Shown here: piece after piece, positions 1 through 11,093 of the stretch
Position numbering within the stretch: position 1 is the stretch's first letter
Layout of the letters: each line of letters opens with the position of its first letter
Assembly: GCA_947172415.1 (NCBI GenBank)
Contig: OX359202.1
Coordinates: forward strand, 1,986,501 to 2,050,500
Direction of reading: 5' to 3'
Source of the DNA: Chondrosia reniformis
Lineage: Eukaryota > Porifera > Demospongiae > Chondrillida > Chondrillidae
DNA length: 64,000 nucleotides
The notes under the pieces: model-generated
Databases searched by the model: none
What the model saw: only the letters and a program-made list of their open reading frames with translations
What the model was told of the DNA's origin: nothing
Translations under genes and position numbers: made by a program

Positions 1-178
1 TATACGCTCTCTTGCTATCAGACTTCCTCCACAAGTGTTCCCTGTTGACACGTCATTCTCTAAATGTTATGTATTAAAGTTTATACTCGTGTGAAAGAGG
101 TAAACATTGTGGACCACTTGTCAATTGTGATCGAGGTACAAGATATTATTTCAAGAATTTCCTACCTTGTACATACTG

Positions 179-362
179 TATAGCCGGAAATATTGGTGGG
201 AAGAATATTTGGTGATTTTGGACTGATTTAAATATTGGCAGTTTAATTTTGGTAGTTATCACGTCACTATGATGCGATAATATTAGTGGATCATAATTTG
301 GTGATACGTGTGAAAATTGCCAATTTGCAAAAATAAATTCCCAGCCAATATTTCCGGCTATA
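179..362. mobile_element. 184-bp foldback MITE (copy A)
   Basis: The ends are inverted repeats beginning TATAGCCGGAAATATTGG, with the complement CCAATATTTCCGGCTATA at the right end. There is no open frame inside. The same element, of the same length, lies at 40,769-40,952 in duplication copy B, so it predates the duplication. Confidence 0.8.
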
Positions 363-459
363 CATTATTAAGGATGCTATAGAATATGGAAAACTGACTC
401 TATACTTTATTTAAAACCACTAACTTGTTTCATTCAATTAACTGATTATATACTTACAG

Positions 460-1356
460 GACCAAATCTAAGGATACTTACCAAAATGCTCCACCAACCC
501 TTACCTGTGCCTCAGATCCAGATGCTCCAGCCACTCTAACCTGTGCCTCAGATCCAGATGCTCCAGCCACTCTTACCTGTGCCTCAGATCCAGATGTTCC
601 ACCCACTCTTACCTGTGCCCCAGATCCAGATGCTTCAGCCACTCTTACCTGTGCCCCAGATCCAGATGCTTCAGCCACTCTTACCTGTGCCTCAGATCCA
701 GATGCTCCAGCCACTCTTACCTGTGCCTCAGATCCAGATGCTCCAGCCACTCTTACCTGTGCCTCAGATCCAGATGCTCCAGCCACTCTTACCTGTGCCT
801 CAGATCCAGATGCTCCACCCACTCTTACCTGTGCCTCAGATCCAGATGCTCCACCCACTCTAACCTGTGCCTCAGATCCAGATGCTCCAGCCACTCTTAC
901 CTGTGCCTCAGATCCAGATGTTCCACCCACTCTTACCTGTGCCCCAGATCCAGATGCTTCAGCCACTCTTACCTGTGCCCCAGATCCAGATGCTTCAGCC
1001 ACTCTTACCTGTGCCTCAGATCCAGATGCTCCAGCCACTCTTACCTGTGCCTCAGATCCAGATGCTCCAGCCACTCTTACCTGTGCCTCAGATCCAGATG
1101 CTCCAGCCACTCTTACCTGTGCCTTAGATCCAGATGCTCCAGCCACTCTTACCTGTGCCTCAGATCCAGATACTCCAGCCACTCTTACCTGTGCCTCAGA
1201 TCCAGATGCTCCACCCACTCTTTGCTGTGCCTCAGATCCAAATGCTCCACCCACTCTTTGCTGTGCCTCAGATCCAAATGCTCCACCCACCCTTACCTGT
1301 GCCTCAGATCCAGATGCTCCAGCCACTCTTACCTGTGCCCCAGATGACACTTGCAG
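460..1356 (+). CDS. Putative internal exon made of a 36-bp minisatellite (copy A)
   Basis: About 24 units of 36 bp run from 484 to 1,340. On the plus strand the array sits between a good acceptor (CTTACAG before 460) and a donor (TTGCAG|GTAACC after 1,356). One frame is open across the whole stretch. It encodes a short leader and then 12-residue repeats of the form ASDPDAPATLTC, ending APDDTCR. The exon is phase 2 at both ends. Because 36 is a multiple of three, other frames and the minus strand (308 codons) are also open, so openness alone proves nothing. The splice sites and frame are also kept in copy B with a different unit number. No partner exons were recognised. It could be a cysteine-repeat secreted protein exon or only a noncoding minisatellite. 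Confidence 0.4.
484..1340. repeat. 36-bp minisatellite, about 24 units
   Basis: The tandem unit contains GATCCAGATGCTCCAGCCAC followed by TCTTACCTGTGCCTCA. Units differ by point changes (CCAGCC/CCACCC, GCC TCA/GCC CCA), and groups of unit variants recur in the same order near 540-700 and 860-1,020. This suggests block duplications inside the array. Confidence 0.95.
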
Positions 1357-2211
1357 GTAACCAGCTGCAATATATTTCTTTTCTAACAATTTGTGACTAA
1401 CCATTAAATCTTTTCAATTTCCCAGTGATTGCCATGGTGTATATTCATTTATGCATGTACATGTATTTACATATATATGTTCTGCATACATATATTCTTA
1501 TATGTAGAAATACAGATTTAAATTATTCTTTGTGTAAGTTAAATAGTAATATAGTAATAAAAATTTTTCGTCATAAACTGTAACAACTAATCATTGATCA
1601 AGTCACTTGACCAGCCTACGTATTTAATTGAAAGACTCTTATGTAAACTAATTCTTAAAAAACCACAAAACGCCCCTTTTTGCGTACGATTTGTACATGT
1701 TCTACCTGCGCAGCCAAATGTCCGAAATCCTTTCTTGGTTATGGAACTAGTCCAATCCCATTTCTCCATTTATATAGCCTTTAAACAGTTATAGTGCAAT
1801 TATTAACTCCCTTATTTCATTGTGAGTGCGCTCCATCTTGCCTAGACTACAACCTCTATTTTTGTTCCTAATGAAACCACAAGTGTTTACTTGTCATCAA
1901 TTAATAAGTTGACGGTAGTCATCCAAATTCACAAGCACCACACGAACTTATGCCTCACTGATGAGCACAAAATTGCATATGTGGCCTTTGGTAATTATTC
2001 TTGGTGACTTGTGTTTACTAGTTGCTATAAATAGGGATTTTTGTCCCCCAACCAAGAGAAGACTTTGAACACTTGACCGGTCAGCATAATATAATTATCC
2101 ACTTCTTTGTCGTATACATAGTCTTGCACATGCAGTCTTAGTGTAATTATCTATCTCTTGTCAAATATATTTGTGCATGCATTTATTGAGTAATCTAGTA
2201 TATGTGCATAT

Positions 2212-2560
2212 ATCAGAGAGTAAGGTAGTACTCTCTAAGTAGGCTTGGCTGAAAAACAAAAACATGGCCGCCCTATTCAAGGTATTATCAATTGACACCT
2301 AAGAAATAAATTAACAATTCGATTTTCAGTTATATGCAACTATTTGCAGTCGTGTATGTATCCTTGTTGAGCTGAAACACAGAAGTCTGGGAGTTGAAGA
2401 TGGTGCCATTATAAGAAATTATAACAACTGTTTATTTATACTAATTGGTTCTAATTAAAAAATGAAAGTACTTTTATTACAGAAATGATGTGTACAAATA
2501 TGTAACTCAATTCTGTATTGTTAGTTGTATCACTCATGATTACTGTCTTGTTTGACCATA
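2212..2560 (+). repeat. Hairpin-headed interspersed repeat (copy A)
   Basis: The head is a short palindrome (GAGAGTA...GTACTCTC, about 2,215-2,234). It is followed by text shared with other copies: a segment with ATGGCCGCCCTATTCAA, then ACTATTTGCAGTCGTGTATG, and a tail about the CACTTCTGTATTGTTAG motif. Related copies or parts lie at about 11,855-12,010, 34,768-34,912, 35,515-35,950, 42,636-42,990 and 49,049-49,403. No coding capacity is visible. The class is uncertain; a non-autonomous DNA element is likely. Confidence 0.6.
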
Positions 2561-3128
2561 TATGTGCTATTCATTGTTGTAAATGTTAAATTTATTTATA
2601 TAATACTGTAGCTATATTGGGTGTTTCTCCTTCAACTGTAGTAATTTTCCACTAAAGATTGAAAAACTGAACTGTATTCCCAAATAACATCAGTTTGTAG
2701 TTATCCTACATTAGCAAGCAAATACAGAACACTATATCCTAGTTAATAACAATATTGAACATGTACTCTTCACTTTTTCCCCTTTATATCTTCCCGCTTA
2801 GTAGTATCAGCAATGATTCATATGTTACTCATGATTAAAGCATTATCACAGTAAACTAATATATAGTTTGCATTTCACACAACAGTGATCATGTCCAATA
2901 CATGCATGGGTAATGAAACGTGACCTTCCATGGGAATATATGTATTCGAGGTTGCATGGTAAAAATTTGTCAGGACAAATAAAAAACGTAAACGGTTACA
3001 AATGGTAGTTGAAAAATGCACCGTATTTCTTCAAATCTAAACGTAATCACTTAATTGATATATGGATTGTGCTCCTTAAAGAGTGTCCAAAGTTCATATG
3101 ACCTTAGCAGACCATAATACAAATCAAA

Positions 3129-3332
3129 ATGTCTCATCACAACTTAGCAAAAGTTCTTGATACATTAGAGACGGAATTCGAGGAGGCTGATGAACCAGAT
3201 TTTGAAGATGAGGAAAGTGAAGAAGTAGTTGGAAGTTCAATTCAGCTTCAGAATAATAAATTTCTTCTGTTAGTTCCTAATCAATATTACAAAAATTTGC
3301 ATAACAGTTCAGATCTTGAAATTTATAATTAA
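3129..3332 (+). CDS. Small acidic open frame, unknown (67 codons)
   Basis: The frame opens at ATG 3,129 and reads MSHHNLAKVLDTLETEFEEA, followed by an acidic stretch rich in D and E. No domain is recognised. In copy B the equivalent frame (from 43,564) is broken by a stop at codon 13 and by further small differences. The frame is therefore not under obvious constraint, or only copy A is intact. It could be the first exon of something larger or a chance frame. Confidence 0.25.
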   Translation: MSHHNLAKVLDTLETEFEEADEPDFEDEESEEVVGSSIQLQNNKFLLLVPNQYYKNLHNSSDLEIYN

Positions 3333-3622
3333 TTCGCTATTACTCTTCAATGGAAGGAGATAGCCACATAGAAAAAAAGTAAAGATGTATTTCGCACTGA
3401 AGCTACGAAATCTGCAAAGTCCCAATTTTGACTTTTGAACCTGGAATACATAAATTCCCATGGAAGGTCAATATTAAATATGGATCATTATTATACATAG
3501 CTAATAATATATAGATTATAGTTTATATATATAATGGGGCATTTCGAAAAATTTAGATTCCAATTTCAAATTCAGGCATTTGTAATTAACTATAACAAAC
3601 TTCATATCATTGAAATGTTCCC

Positions 3623-3984
3623 TCAGGTACACTTGCATTGGGATATACAGCCTTTCCTGCAAAACCTGGGATTTAAAGACCAGAAGTAGGCTAAGCCATC
3701 TTGCAAATGGGTATCCATTTTAGAAAGTGTGTAGGTCTGGTTTGCGAGACTAATACCTATACCTTGGATTTGCCAGTGGATTTTGACCAGTTCCATTGGT
3801 GAACAAATGGAGCACATACTGCACAGCTCCAGCCACTCCTCCAGCAATTGTGGAGTTGAGTATTGAAGGTCTGTGGGAAGCAGTGTCTGATTCCAAGTGA
3901 TGCTTCACACTGCCATGTACTCCAACTGTTGATTGCTGAAAATCCAGCAGCTGGAGCTGCTATACCTTTATATAGGCCAATCAC
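3623..3984 (-). pseudogene. Mitochondrial carrier (SLC25-type) fragment, copy A
   Basis: On the minus strand an exon starts after an acceptor (TTCTCATAG, at 3,985). It encodes GLYKGIAAPAAGFSAINS, typical of a carrier loop. Further on comes SILNSTIAGGVAGAVQ, and then SPMELVKIHWQIQG, which matches the carrier signature P-x-[DE]-x-x-[KR] (here P-M-E-L-V-K). These pieces lie in different frames. One shift, just after SAINS, is shared with copy B. A second, a 4-bp insertion beside CSICSPMEL, is specific to this copy. No upstream or downstream carrier exons were found. It is therefore a decayed exon-sized fragment. Mitochondrial carriers move metabolites across the inner mitochondrial membrane; the substrate cannot be told here. 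Confidence 0.75.
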
Positions 3985-4899
3985 CTATGAGAAGAGGGAC
4001 ATATATTAGAGGAGGTAACTGCCTCCCCACAACCCTATAACTATATGTGTATTACAAGGATATGCTATTCTGCTATACAACTATATACTTCAGATGTGCC
4101 AACAAATCTATATGACAAAGTATATATATTATGCAATTTAGTGTAAAGCAACAGCAACATGCGCAGTACCTGCATGGCTACCACAGTGTACTTCAGTACG
4201 AGTAGTCCTTCATTCAATTGTCCTGAGGTAACCTTCCAATTATAATAGACATTAAAAGAACCAGTCTCCTTTAAGGGGTCTCAGATTTGACGTACCTTGC
4301 AAGTAAAACAGTAAGACCTTAAAGTTTCGTTACATTCACACACACATACATACGTATGTATATGTGCATTGTTACTAAACCATTTTTGTAACTTGAACAC
4401 AGTTAAGGGCATTTGTGCTTAGTTACATTACAAGAAGACTTTAGCCTTTCATGCCCTTGAATCCTGGCACATATATACAAGATATTGATCAGAATCAAGG
4501 AGCATGAATAGGGATGAAGGTACATGCTACCTCTGGATTGGTTAAAATGTATGGGAAGAATATAATTGACAATTCATTTAGTAAAGTTCCTAAAATAATC
4601 CATTCACATGCTGACATTAAATTGCATGAATACATTATATCATGAATAATATAATAAAAATTGTACGTGTATTATAGTTATTGTTGTTGCGTAAGTTTAG
4701 GGTCTGATTTCGTCAGACTAGCCCTTATAGCTCACAACGAAAGTATGCAGGAAAGAATTAATATAAGCGCAGTATCGGGTATCTATTTCAATCATCCCAA
4801 CGAACCTCGCACTTAATTTCCTATCCGGTATCTAATTCATTTTTTTGGGGAGCCAGGATTTCTTTATCAGCCAAAAAGAACCTCGAGTGATAAATACTA

Positions 4900-5753
4900 A
4901 TGGCCAATCAAATGTTACTGAATCAGATGATGGCATTAGTGCCAGAATTGGATCCCGACAATTTCTATCAGTTGAAGACTAAATTAGCCCAAGTAAGACA
5001 TCCTGAAGTTAGCGTTCAAAGTGCGTTTGTATATAGATAAGTACTTGATGGCTCATTTGTAGGATTTTCGACTGAAAGATCCATTAACTATATATATTTA
5101 ATTAGAAAACAAAAGATGTTACTTTAGTAAGGCGAAGGAAAGGCATCCAGATGGGGGGCACTATGGCTATAGAGATCTAAATCGTGATCATGAGTGTTGA
5201 CAATCCCCCCTTGCCCCCATCCTCGCCTATGTTTAGTAAATCCTACGTGTACACTACACACTTTAATAGATTAATATCTATAGAATGCAATATACATGCA
5301 ATGGAATAACAATCATTTCTAGCCGTAATATTAGCCATGTTTATAGTTTATAAGCCCATAAAAATTAAAGAGCATAATTATTCAGAAGCAGTGAAATTAG
5401 AAGTACATTTTTACCAAGCCATATACAGATGCCCATTACGTGGAGCAGAAGAAAGAAAAGATTACCTTATTTTTATCCAAAGCTCTCTCCAGGTTTAGTT
5501 CCCTATAATTCCAGAGTAGGCATAACATGTAAGAAATTGGTATATTGGATTTTTCATGTGTAGGAGGTTATCTAGGTTTCATTTATATAAGCTGTGTTTG
5601 ATATCTTAAATGTAGGAGAAGAGTACAGAACGAAGATCAGCAATTCTAATTACCTATGCACAATACAGAATGAGAGTGGATCAAGCTCTTGAAATACTGA
5701 AAGGAAGTCCACTTATGGAGAGAATTCATACACTAACCTGTATGAATATCCCG
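4900..5753 (+). CDS. 5' exons of an unknown gene, truncated duplicate (copy A)
   Basis: Three exons fit by phase: 4,900-5,020 (start MANQMLLNQMMALVPELDPD, phase 1 at a GTGCGT donor), 5,386-5,492 and 5,616-5,753 (phase 0 at both ends). Exon 2 contains KLEVHFYQAIYRCPLRG and exon 3 contains ERRSAILITYAQYRMRVDQA. I do not recognise the family; the product looks helical and soluble. Copy B has the same exons at 45,341-46,194 with only a few amino-acid changes (L to V, C to Y, G to E). In B, proline-rich 3' exons follow, ending at 50,720. In A the duplication ends before any such exons, so this copy is probably a truncated gene. Confidence 0.55.
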
Positions 5754-5843
5754 GTATGAATACATGCATATACATACACCCTGCATGCTGATGAATAGAT
5801 AATGGATTGATAGCCATTTACATCTATATACACGGTAGAGCTA

Positions 5844-6154
5844 CCGTAATTTGGGAAATTTTCGTTATTAAAATATTTTTGTGGTTGGCTCAAACCACGA
5901 AAATTTATCACAAGAAATATTTTTAACAACGAATAATAACACGTTGTACAATCTATGTATATGTAAATGTAACACAGCTGAGCGCGGCCAAAATGGCTCT
6001 ACTGCGATATATACCTACAGCGCAAGGACGATTTACCGGACCCAAAGGGCTCACTTTCGTCCGAAGTACCAGCAGCAACAATCGCTCGTACGACCCAGAC
6101 CATGAAAATATTTTAACACGAAAATTTTTCCTGCAAAAATTTCCCAAACTACAG
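5844..6154. mobile_element. 311-bp TA-flanked foldback MITE (copy A)
   Basis: The left arm starts CCGTAATTTGGGAAATTTTC and the right arm ends TTTCCCAAACTACAG, with TA on both sides. The arms continue to pair through TTAAAATATTTT...TGG. The inner part carries a GC-richer segment (GCGCGGCCAAAATGGC). Copy B holds the same element at 46,285-46,595. There are no genes inside. Confidence 0.8.
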
Positions 6155-6159
6155 TATGT

Positions 6160-7112
6160 AAATCCAATGAATGGGTATTTATGTATAGGAATGAGGCCTA
6201 GGGGTTGCATGTGACAATACATGCGGACATGTAACCCATTATTATGTAATTATACAGTTACTACCAATTTTCATGGTAATCATTCGAAATTGTTTAGAGA
6301 TATTTTATGTAACTGTGGTATAATACATAAAATATACATAATAACAATGTGGTAAAGTCCTCTGGTTGTCACCTTCCAAAGATGGTAGGCTTAACATAAC
6401 AGTCACATCTTAACATTTTAAAGAATAATACACAAATAAAAGCTAGGTCGGCACATATATCATTGATATATATAGGCCACCTCAGGGTAGAAGGTGTTAT
6501 TATGGCAATCAGTGATGATCAGTGATTGTCTCCCATGGCCAGTTATCCAAAGAGGGAAGTATCTTCAAAGAAACACAGACAGCTACATGTTTTTCCTCCT
6601 TATATATAGCGTTCATCAATATACGGTTTACTTCTGAACCAGTAAATTTGAAGGACCATATTAATCCAATGTAAGGATGACTGCATGTGAGGTGATCACC
6701 GGTGCCACTTTTAATAGGACTTCATTTTCCCTACATATGCCATGCAATTAAGATGAGACCTTGGTCCCTTGGCTGGTATGGTGTAATATATTCCATTGAT
6801 TGTCCATTATTGACTGTGCATGGTAACAAACATCTGAAGTGTTGGTTTGAACTGAGACCTTGGCCAATATTCATCCAAGATGTTTCACCTAGCCCTTCTT
6901 CAGGGTTAGTGCTATATACACCCTTTTGGCAGCACTGCAACCTGCTGTATATGCCTCCCACCAAGATGCCTAATATACATATTATATGTCACCTGCATTC
7001 ATTATCAATGTTTAGTTAGGTTGTCCATGCATAAAGCCACAATGTTTCTAGATCTCAGTTGAATTGTACATATGCACCTATGTAAAACTATAAATATATG
7101 CACTACTGATGG
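6160..7112. other. No gene recognised (copy A)
   Basis: This AT-rich sequence is nearly identical to 46,600-47,588 in copy B. Short open frames occur on both strands but none resembles a known protein or has convincing exon borders. I see no RNA gene. Confidence 0.5.
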
Positions 7113-7114
7113 TA

Positions 7115-7675
7115 CAGTGGAGTTCAGTTAAGTCGAACTCTCTGACTCTAAATTCTGCTTAAATTGAGCCATTCTATTTTCCCCTGCCGAAATCGTATAC
7201 AAGTCCATACAAAATATTTTTAGGAAGTCGAATTCTGATTACATGATTTTCCATGTAACTCAAGGCTAGAATACGTATATGGACCAGCACACATGGCAAT
7301 ACTGTCTTCCTCAAAGATGTCAGGTCGAAAACTGCAAACTCTGCCCCTGAACTCATAGATACTGTGGTGAAGCAACCAGTTGGAAAGAAGAAAAAGGAAA
7401 TTGCTAAAGAATTTGGAATCATACCAAACATGCTCTCAACAATCTTAAAGGATAAAGATAAGCATCGCGAGGCATTTCATGGAGGACAAGTCAACATCAA
7501 TAAATAAAGCAGCAGGTTGCAACATTCAGAGACATCAATGATGCGCTCCTTTGTTGGTTTTCTAATACTTGTTCCCCATACCCGTGAGTGGTCCTATATG
7601 TGGCATGTTTGGATAAGTAGAATTTCGGATAAGTGGAAGTTTTTTTTTGCCAAAGTACCAAATTTCCAAATCCTC
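7115..7675 (+). mobile_element. Tigger/pogo-type DNA transposon fragment (copy A)
   Basis: The left end is TA plus CAGTGGAGTTCAGTTAAGTC. The plus strand around 7,370-7,480 encodes PVGKKKKEIAKEFGI and NMLSTILKDKDK, which match the psq-like helix-turn-helix at the N-terminus of Tigger/CENP-B transposases. The complete element in copy B (47,592-48,160) has the matching right end. Here the right terminal repeat is missing. It is non-autonomous: the DDE catalytic part is absent. Confidence 0.8.
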
Positions 7676-7875
7676 ATTAAGTGATAACATTTATAGCCAG
7701 CTATATAGAAGATAAATGATATTTTTCAAGTCAGTTCTAGAACGCATAGATCTAGCTCTAATAATTAATATATTGACGAAAGCAGCAGATTACGAAGGTG
7801 GAAAACACCTTTAAATGTGCAATCAAAGCGAGAAAATAATGGCGGATTTGGCGGTTGGTGGATTACATAGAAACT
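7676..7875. mobile_element. Remnant of a TA-flanked MITE at the end of duplication copy A
   Basis: From about 7,730 to 7,875 the sequence matches the inside of the intact 423-bp MITE at 48,165-48,587. Both terminal repeats are missing here. Homology between copies A and B stops at GATTACATAGAAACTTCT. This element therefore marks the duplication breakpoint. Confidence 0.7.
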
Positions 7876-10800
7876 TCTTCAATAATGGTACCTGTAATGA
7901 TACTGGTGATGGCTGTGACTGTCCTGTTGGCTACCTTCCACCATTCTGTAGATACAGAGATTGTGAGCATATAATGTCTACTTTCATACTGTACATTGTC
8001 ATGTATTCAACAAGCTTTAATTGTATGCATATATTTATTGCCAGGTAATCCTCCTTGCATGTCAAAATAATGCCTCTTGTTATGATGGCTACTGTTCATG
8101 TCCATTTGACCCCCCTGACAATTTTCTGCCTATGGTCCTGTTATATATCCTTATACAGCTACTCCTTGCCTAACCATAAATGAGAGGATTGGAGAGTTGA
8201 ATAAACTTTTTACCTGACCAATGACACCATATGGAGATGAAGCAAGAATCCAATGCCCCTGTGACAATTCACCAGAGTTAACACGTGGACAATTTGCCTT
8301 TAAAAGATGTAGTGAGGATGGAAGATGGATGGAAACTGATTATGCTGCCTGTATTGGAGAAGCCTTGGAAGCATTTTGCATAGTAAGAACAAACGGTATA
8401 AGTACATATACGTATTCATTGAACATAATATTATAGATTATACAAATGTTTAATGTTTAATATACTCATATTTTTAAGTATAAAAGACATACAATTGCAT
8501 TATATTTGTCAATTAGGATGGTGACAGTTTAGAAGATTTAATTGCAAACATAGATATTGGAAAACTCAAAACTGGTGATGTGGCAATTATTGCTAATGCC
8601 ATTGCCAATTCAATGGATTCCAGTGTAGTCCACAATCCAATGGTGTGTATATATAGTATACAGAATATTTTCATATTTTGACATACGTACGTATATATTA
8701 AGTTTTAATTATATATGTTACTTGATCGATGTCTCCTTCCTTCTTCAATAGTTAAGAATAAATGCACTGAAATTTGTTGACATGCTACTTTCTGCTGATG
8801 AAAACATTTTGAAGGAAACTAGTGAAACTTCGGAAATAGCCAATAGGTATATACATGAAATTCAATGTACTTTTGTCCATATAAAGTTCACCATATATAG
8901 TATACATATAATTTAAGGCTATGGATATAAATTAAGACTATTAATGTAGGATTGAGAATATATTTGAAAATATCAACAGTAACATTAATCTGGCAAATGG
9001 TGAGAGTTTTGCAGCTGAACAGAAACATTTTGCATTATTTGCCAGTCAAATAGAAATCGGAAACATACCATCAACTGGTTTCTCTGTGAGCCATCCAGGA
9101 AGAAGTGATGCTGAGGTTACCATTCCTCGTTCTGTGTTTGGAAGCTTGAGTACAACTGCAGCTCGTGTCAGCAGTGCCATAATATCTGAAACAATTTTTT
9201 CTGGAAGAAATATAAGCCTAATTGTGTCCAGTTCAGTGTTTTCTTTGACACTATATATATTAGGAGAAACTGTATCTGATATGATAGATCCAGTCAGCTT
9301 CAGATTAACAAAGAAAATGGTAAACTTAATAACTTTATAATGGTACTATAGTCATAAACCTTTCTACCGATCTATATACTTGCATTTATTTTACAGAATG
9401 CTGCAGAGAACATGAGGATGACATGCATGTTTTGGGATGATTCAGGTGCATTTCTTGATGGATAAAACTATTAAGGACATACATACCTGAAAATCTGTTT
9501 ATTGAGCTATCAGCAACAAATTTGTACAGTAATTGCATTGGGTTGAACGTTTCGACCCGAATAATTACAAATGGTGGTTTAAATTATAAGGACATCATTT
9601 AACACTTTAAAATTGTTTTTCATTTGGTGCAATTTGATTCATTCAATTTCAACTCATGTCATTTCTATTTAAACCACCGCTTGTAATTATTTCTCATTAT
9701 TGCTGATGAAGACATACGGGTCAAAACATTCAACCCAATACAATTTCATTGCTCAAATAAGCAGACTTTCCGATTCAATGAATGCAACTAGAACTTTATA
9801 TGTAATATGTTGTGATATTTTCTGTTATATAGTATGTATGCATGTATGAGTCCCATGGATATATCACATACATAGTATACATATATTCTGTAGATGGATT
9901 AGGTTTCTGGTCTGAAAATGGTTGCGAGGTGTTAAGGGAAACTTCTGAATTCTTGTACTGTCAATGTGATCATCTTACCAGCTTTGCTGTTATTCAGGTT
10001 AGTTGTATATATAATATCCTATATACGTATATAGTATCCTATATAAAACATACTTCATATACACTTACATACGAAAATCATGGGTAATATGAAGTCTTGA
10101 TGGGACGCCAGGCATCCAGAGGGCAGTATGTCCAAATCATTGAATTTGTTACTGATAGCTCAGTTAGTGAAGTAACCAGATTAATGAACATGCACAACTA
10201 AAACTACACCTTACGACTTCATTGAAAGCTCAAAGTACTTATCAATGTTAGAGAGACAGGCCTGTGTGACTTTTGCCAACTTTACATGCATCTTACATAC
10301 CTCTAATTCTATTCAGGCACCCAGCTCTTCAAGTACCACTCCTTCACTGGGGACTGCTGCTATTAACATTGCTGCCATTGTAGTTCCATTAGTAGTCGGT
10401 ACACTTCTGATAATCACTATTGTTATTGTGATTGGAGTGGTTATATTTGTTACGTAAGTTTACATAATATTTTACAATGTACACCTCCAGAGTATGTATA
10501 CGTATATATATATAACCACATGGAATGTTATCCTTAGGATAATATTATATTTTAAATATGGAATAAGTATAGGAGTCTATATATGCAATAGTTACTCGTC
10601 CACTGACAACTTTCTTCGATATATATTCATATCATAGTGCTCATTTGAATAGGTATCGATAGGGCATGTCAATCCAAGATGTATTATATGGCAGAGGTGG
10701 AGCCAAGATTGACCAATACGTATAATTTTCGTAAAAGTGTAGACTAATAGGCTGATACTGTTTTATTGTCCATTGCCATGGCATTCAGGTGCCCTTGCAG

Positions 10801-11093
10801 GATTGGCTAATAAAGAGAAAATTTACTTTTACATGCAAAAATAACTACATACTATATATTTCAGTGATCGGTTCACTTTCTGTAAAAACGTTACTCGCTG
10901 TTTATCATCCTATATCAATATACTGTAGATAATGCCCCTCCATTACCAGACCATTGCTATATATGGTAATGTGGTGTAGCTGTATATATACACATATTTA
11001 TGTATGTATAGAAGTAAGAAGAAAGGAAATTCAAGGGATAGTTTGGAATACTCTATGGCCCCAACGTCAGATCGTAGTGAAAGGTCATTGTAA
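7876..11093 (+). pseudogene. EGF-like/HRM/GAIN-GPS single-pass membrane protein, 5'-truncated and damaged
   Basis: Readable pieces, in order: an EGF-like end (CDCPVGYLPPFC, to about 7,960), a second EGF-like piece (CYDGYCSCP, about 8,080) and a hormone-receptor-like segment (to 8,382). GAIN exons follow at 8,517-8,642, 8,752-8,846 and 8,950-9,319. The GPS is split over 9,397-9,445 and 9,894-9,997. A TM exon lies at 10,317-10,453 and a tail exon at 11,012-11,093. The GPS is textbook: Trp, two outer Cys, YCQCDHLTSFAV, with cleavage expected at HL|T. Only one hydrophobic segment follows (AAIVVPLVVGTLLIITIVIV), then a 26-residue basic/serine tail and a stop, so this is not a 7TM adhesion GPCR. 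From 8,517 on, all phases fit. Upstream, a frame break in the second EGF piece and a TGA (about 8,218) before PMTPYGDEA disrupt the frame. No signal peptide is found; the 5' end abuts the duplication breakpoint. Confidence 0.75.
9486..9775. mobile_element. Foldback element in the intron inside the GPS, possibly Penelope-like
   Basis: The arms are inverted: TTGGGTTGAACGTTTCGACC on the left pairs with the GGGTCAAAACATTCAACCCAA region on the right. An inner pair, GGTGGTTTAAAT/ATTTAAACCACC, is also present. The right arm has CTGATGA (9,703-9,709) followed by GAC...GTC and AAAAC. This resembles a decayed hammerhead core, as known from Penelope-like elements. The left arm (minus strand) keeps CGAAACGTT but has lost the CTGATGA part. 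It has no coding capacity. Confidence 0.5.

Larger units (their letters stand above)
1..7875. repeat. Segmental duplication, copy A
   Basis: This block repeats at 40,566 to about 48,510 in the same orientation. Both copies share, in order, the 184-bp foldback element, the 36-bp minisatellite, the mitochondrial-carrier fragment, the exons starting MANQML, the 311-bp foldback element and the Tigger fragment. The coordinate offset falls from 40,568 at the left end to 40,442 near position 4,141, then changes by only about one base up to 6,661. The left third has therefore collected many indels while the middle is almost identical. The left limit may lie outside the window. The right limit is within a TA-flanked element near 7,875. 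Confidence 0.93.

Noticed and set aside
478-1404. Minus-strand 308-codon frame of VRVAGASGSEAQ repeats (and the 317-codon counterpart at 41,068-42,021)
   Set aside because: Open only because the 36-bp unit is a multiple of three and lacks stops on both strands. The plus-strand frame is better supported by matching splice sites.
8797-8830. CTGATGA followed by GAAAC inside a GAIN exon, looking like a hammerhead core
   Set aside because: It lies in coding sequence (SADENILKETSE), stem II cannot form (AAACATTTTGAAG) and there is no closing stem I.
7876-11093. Adhesion GPCR
   Set aside because: Only one hydrophobic segment and then a stop follow the GPS.
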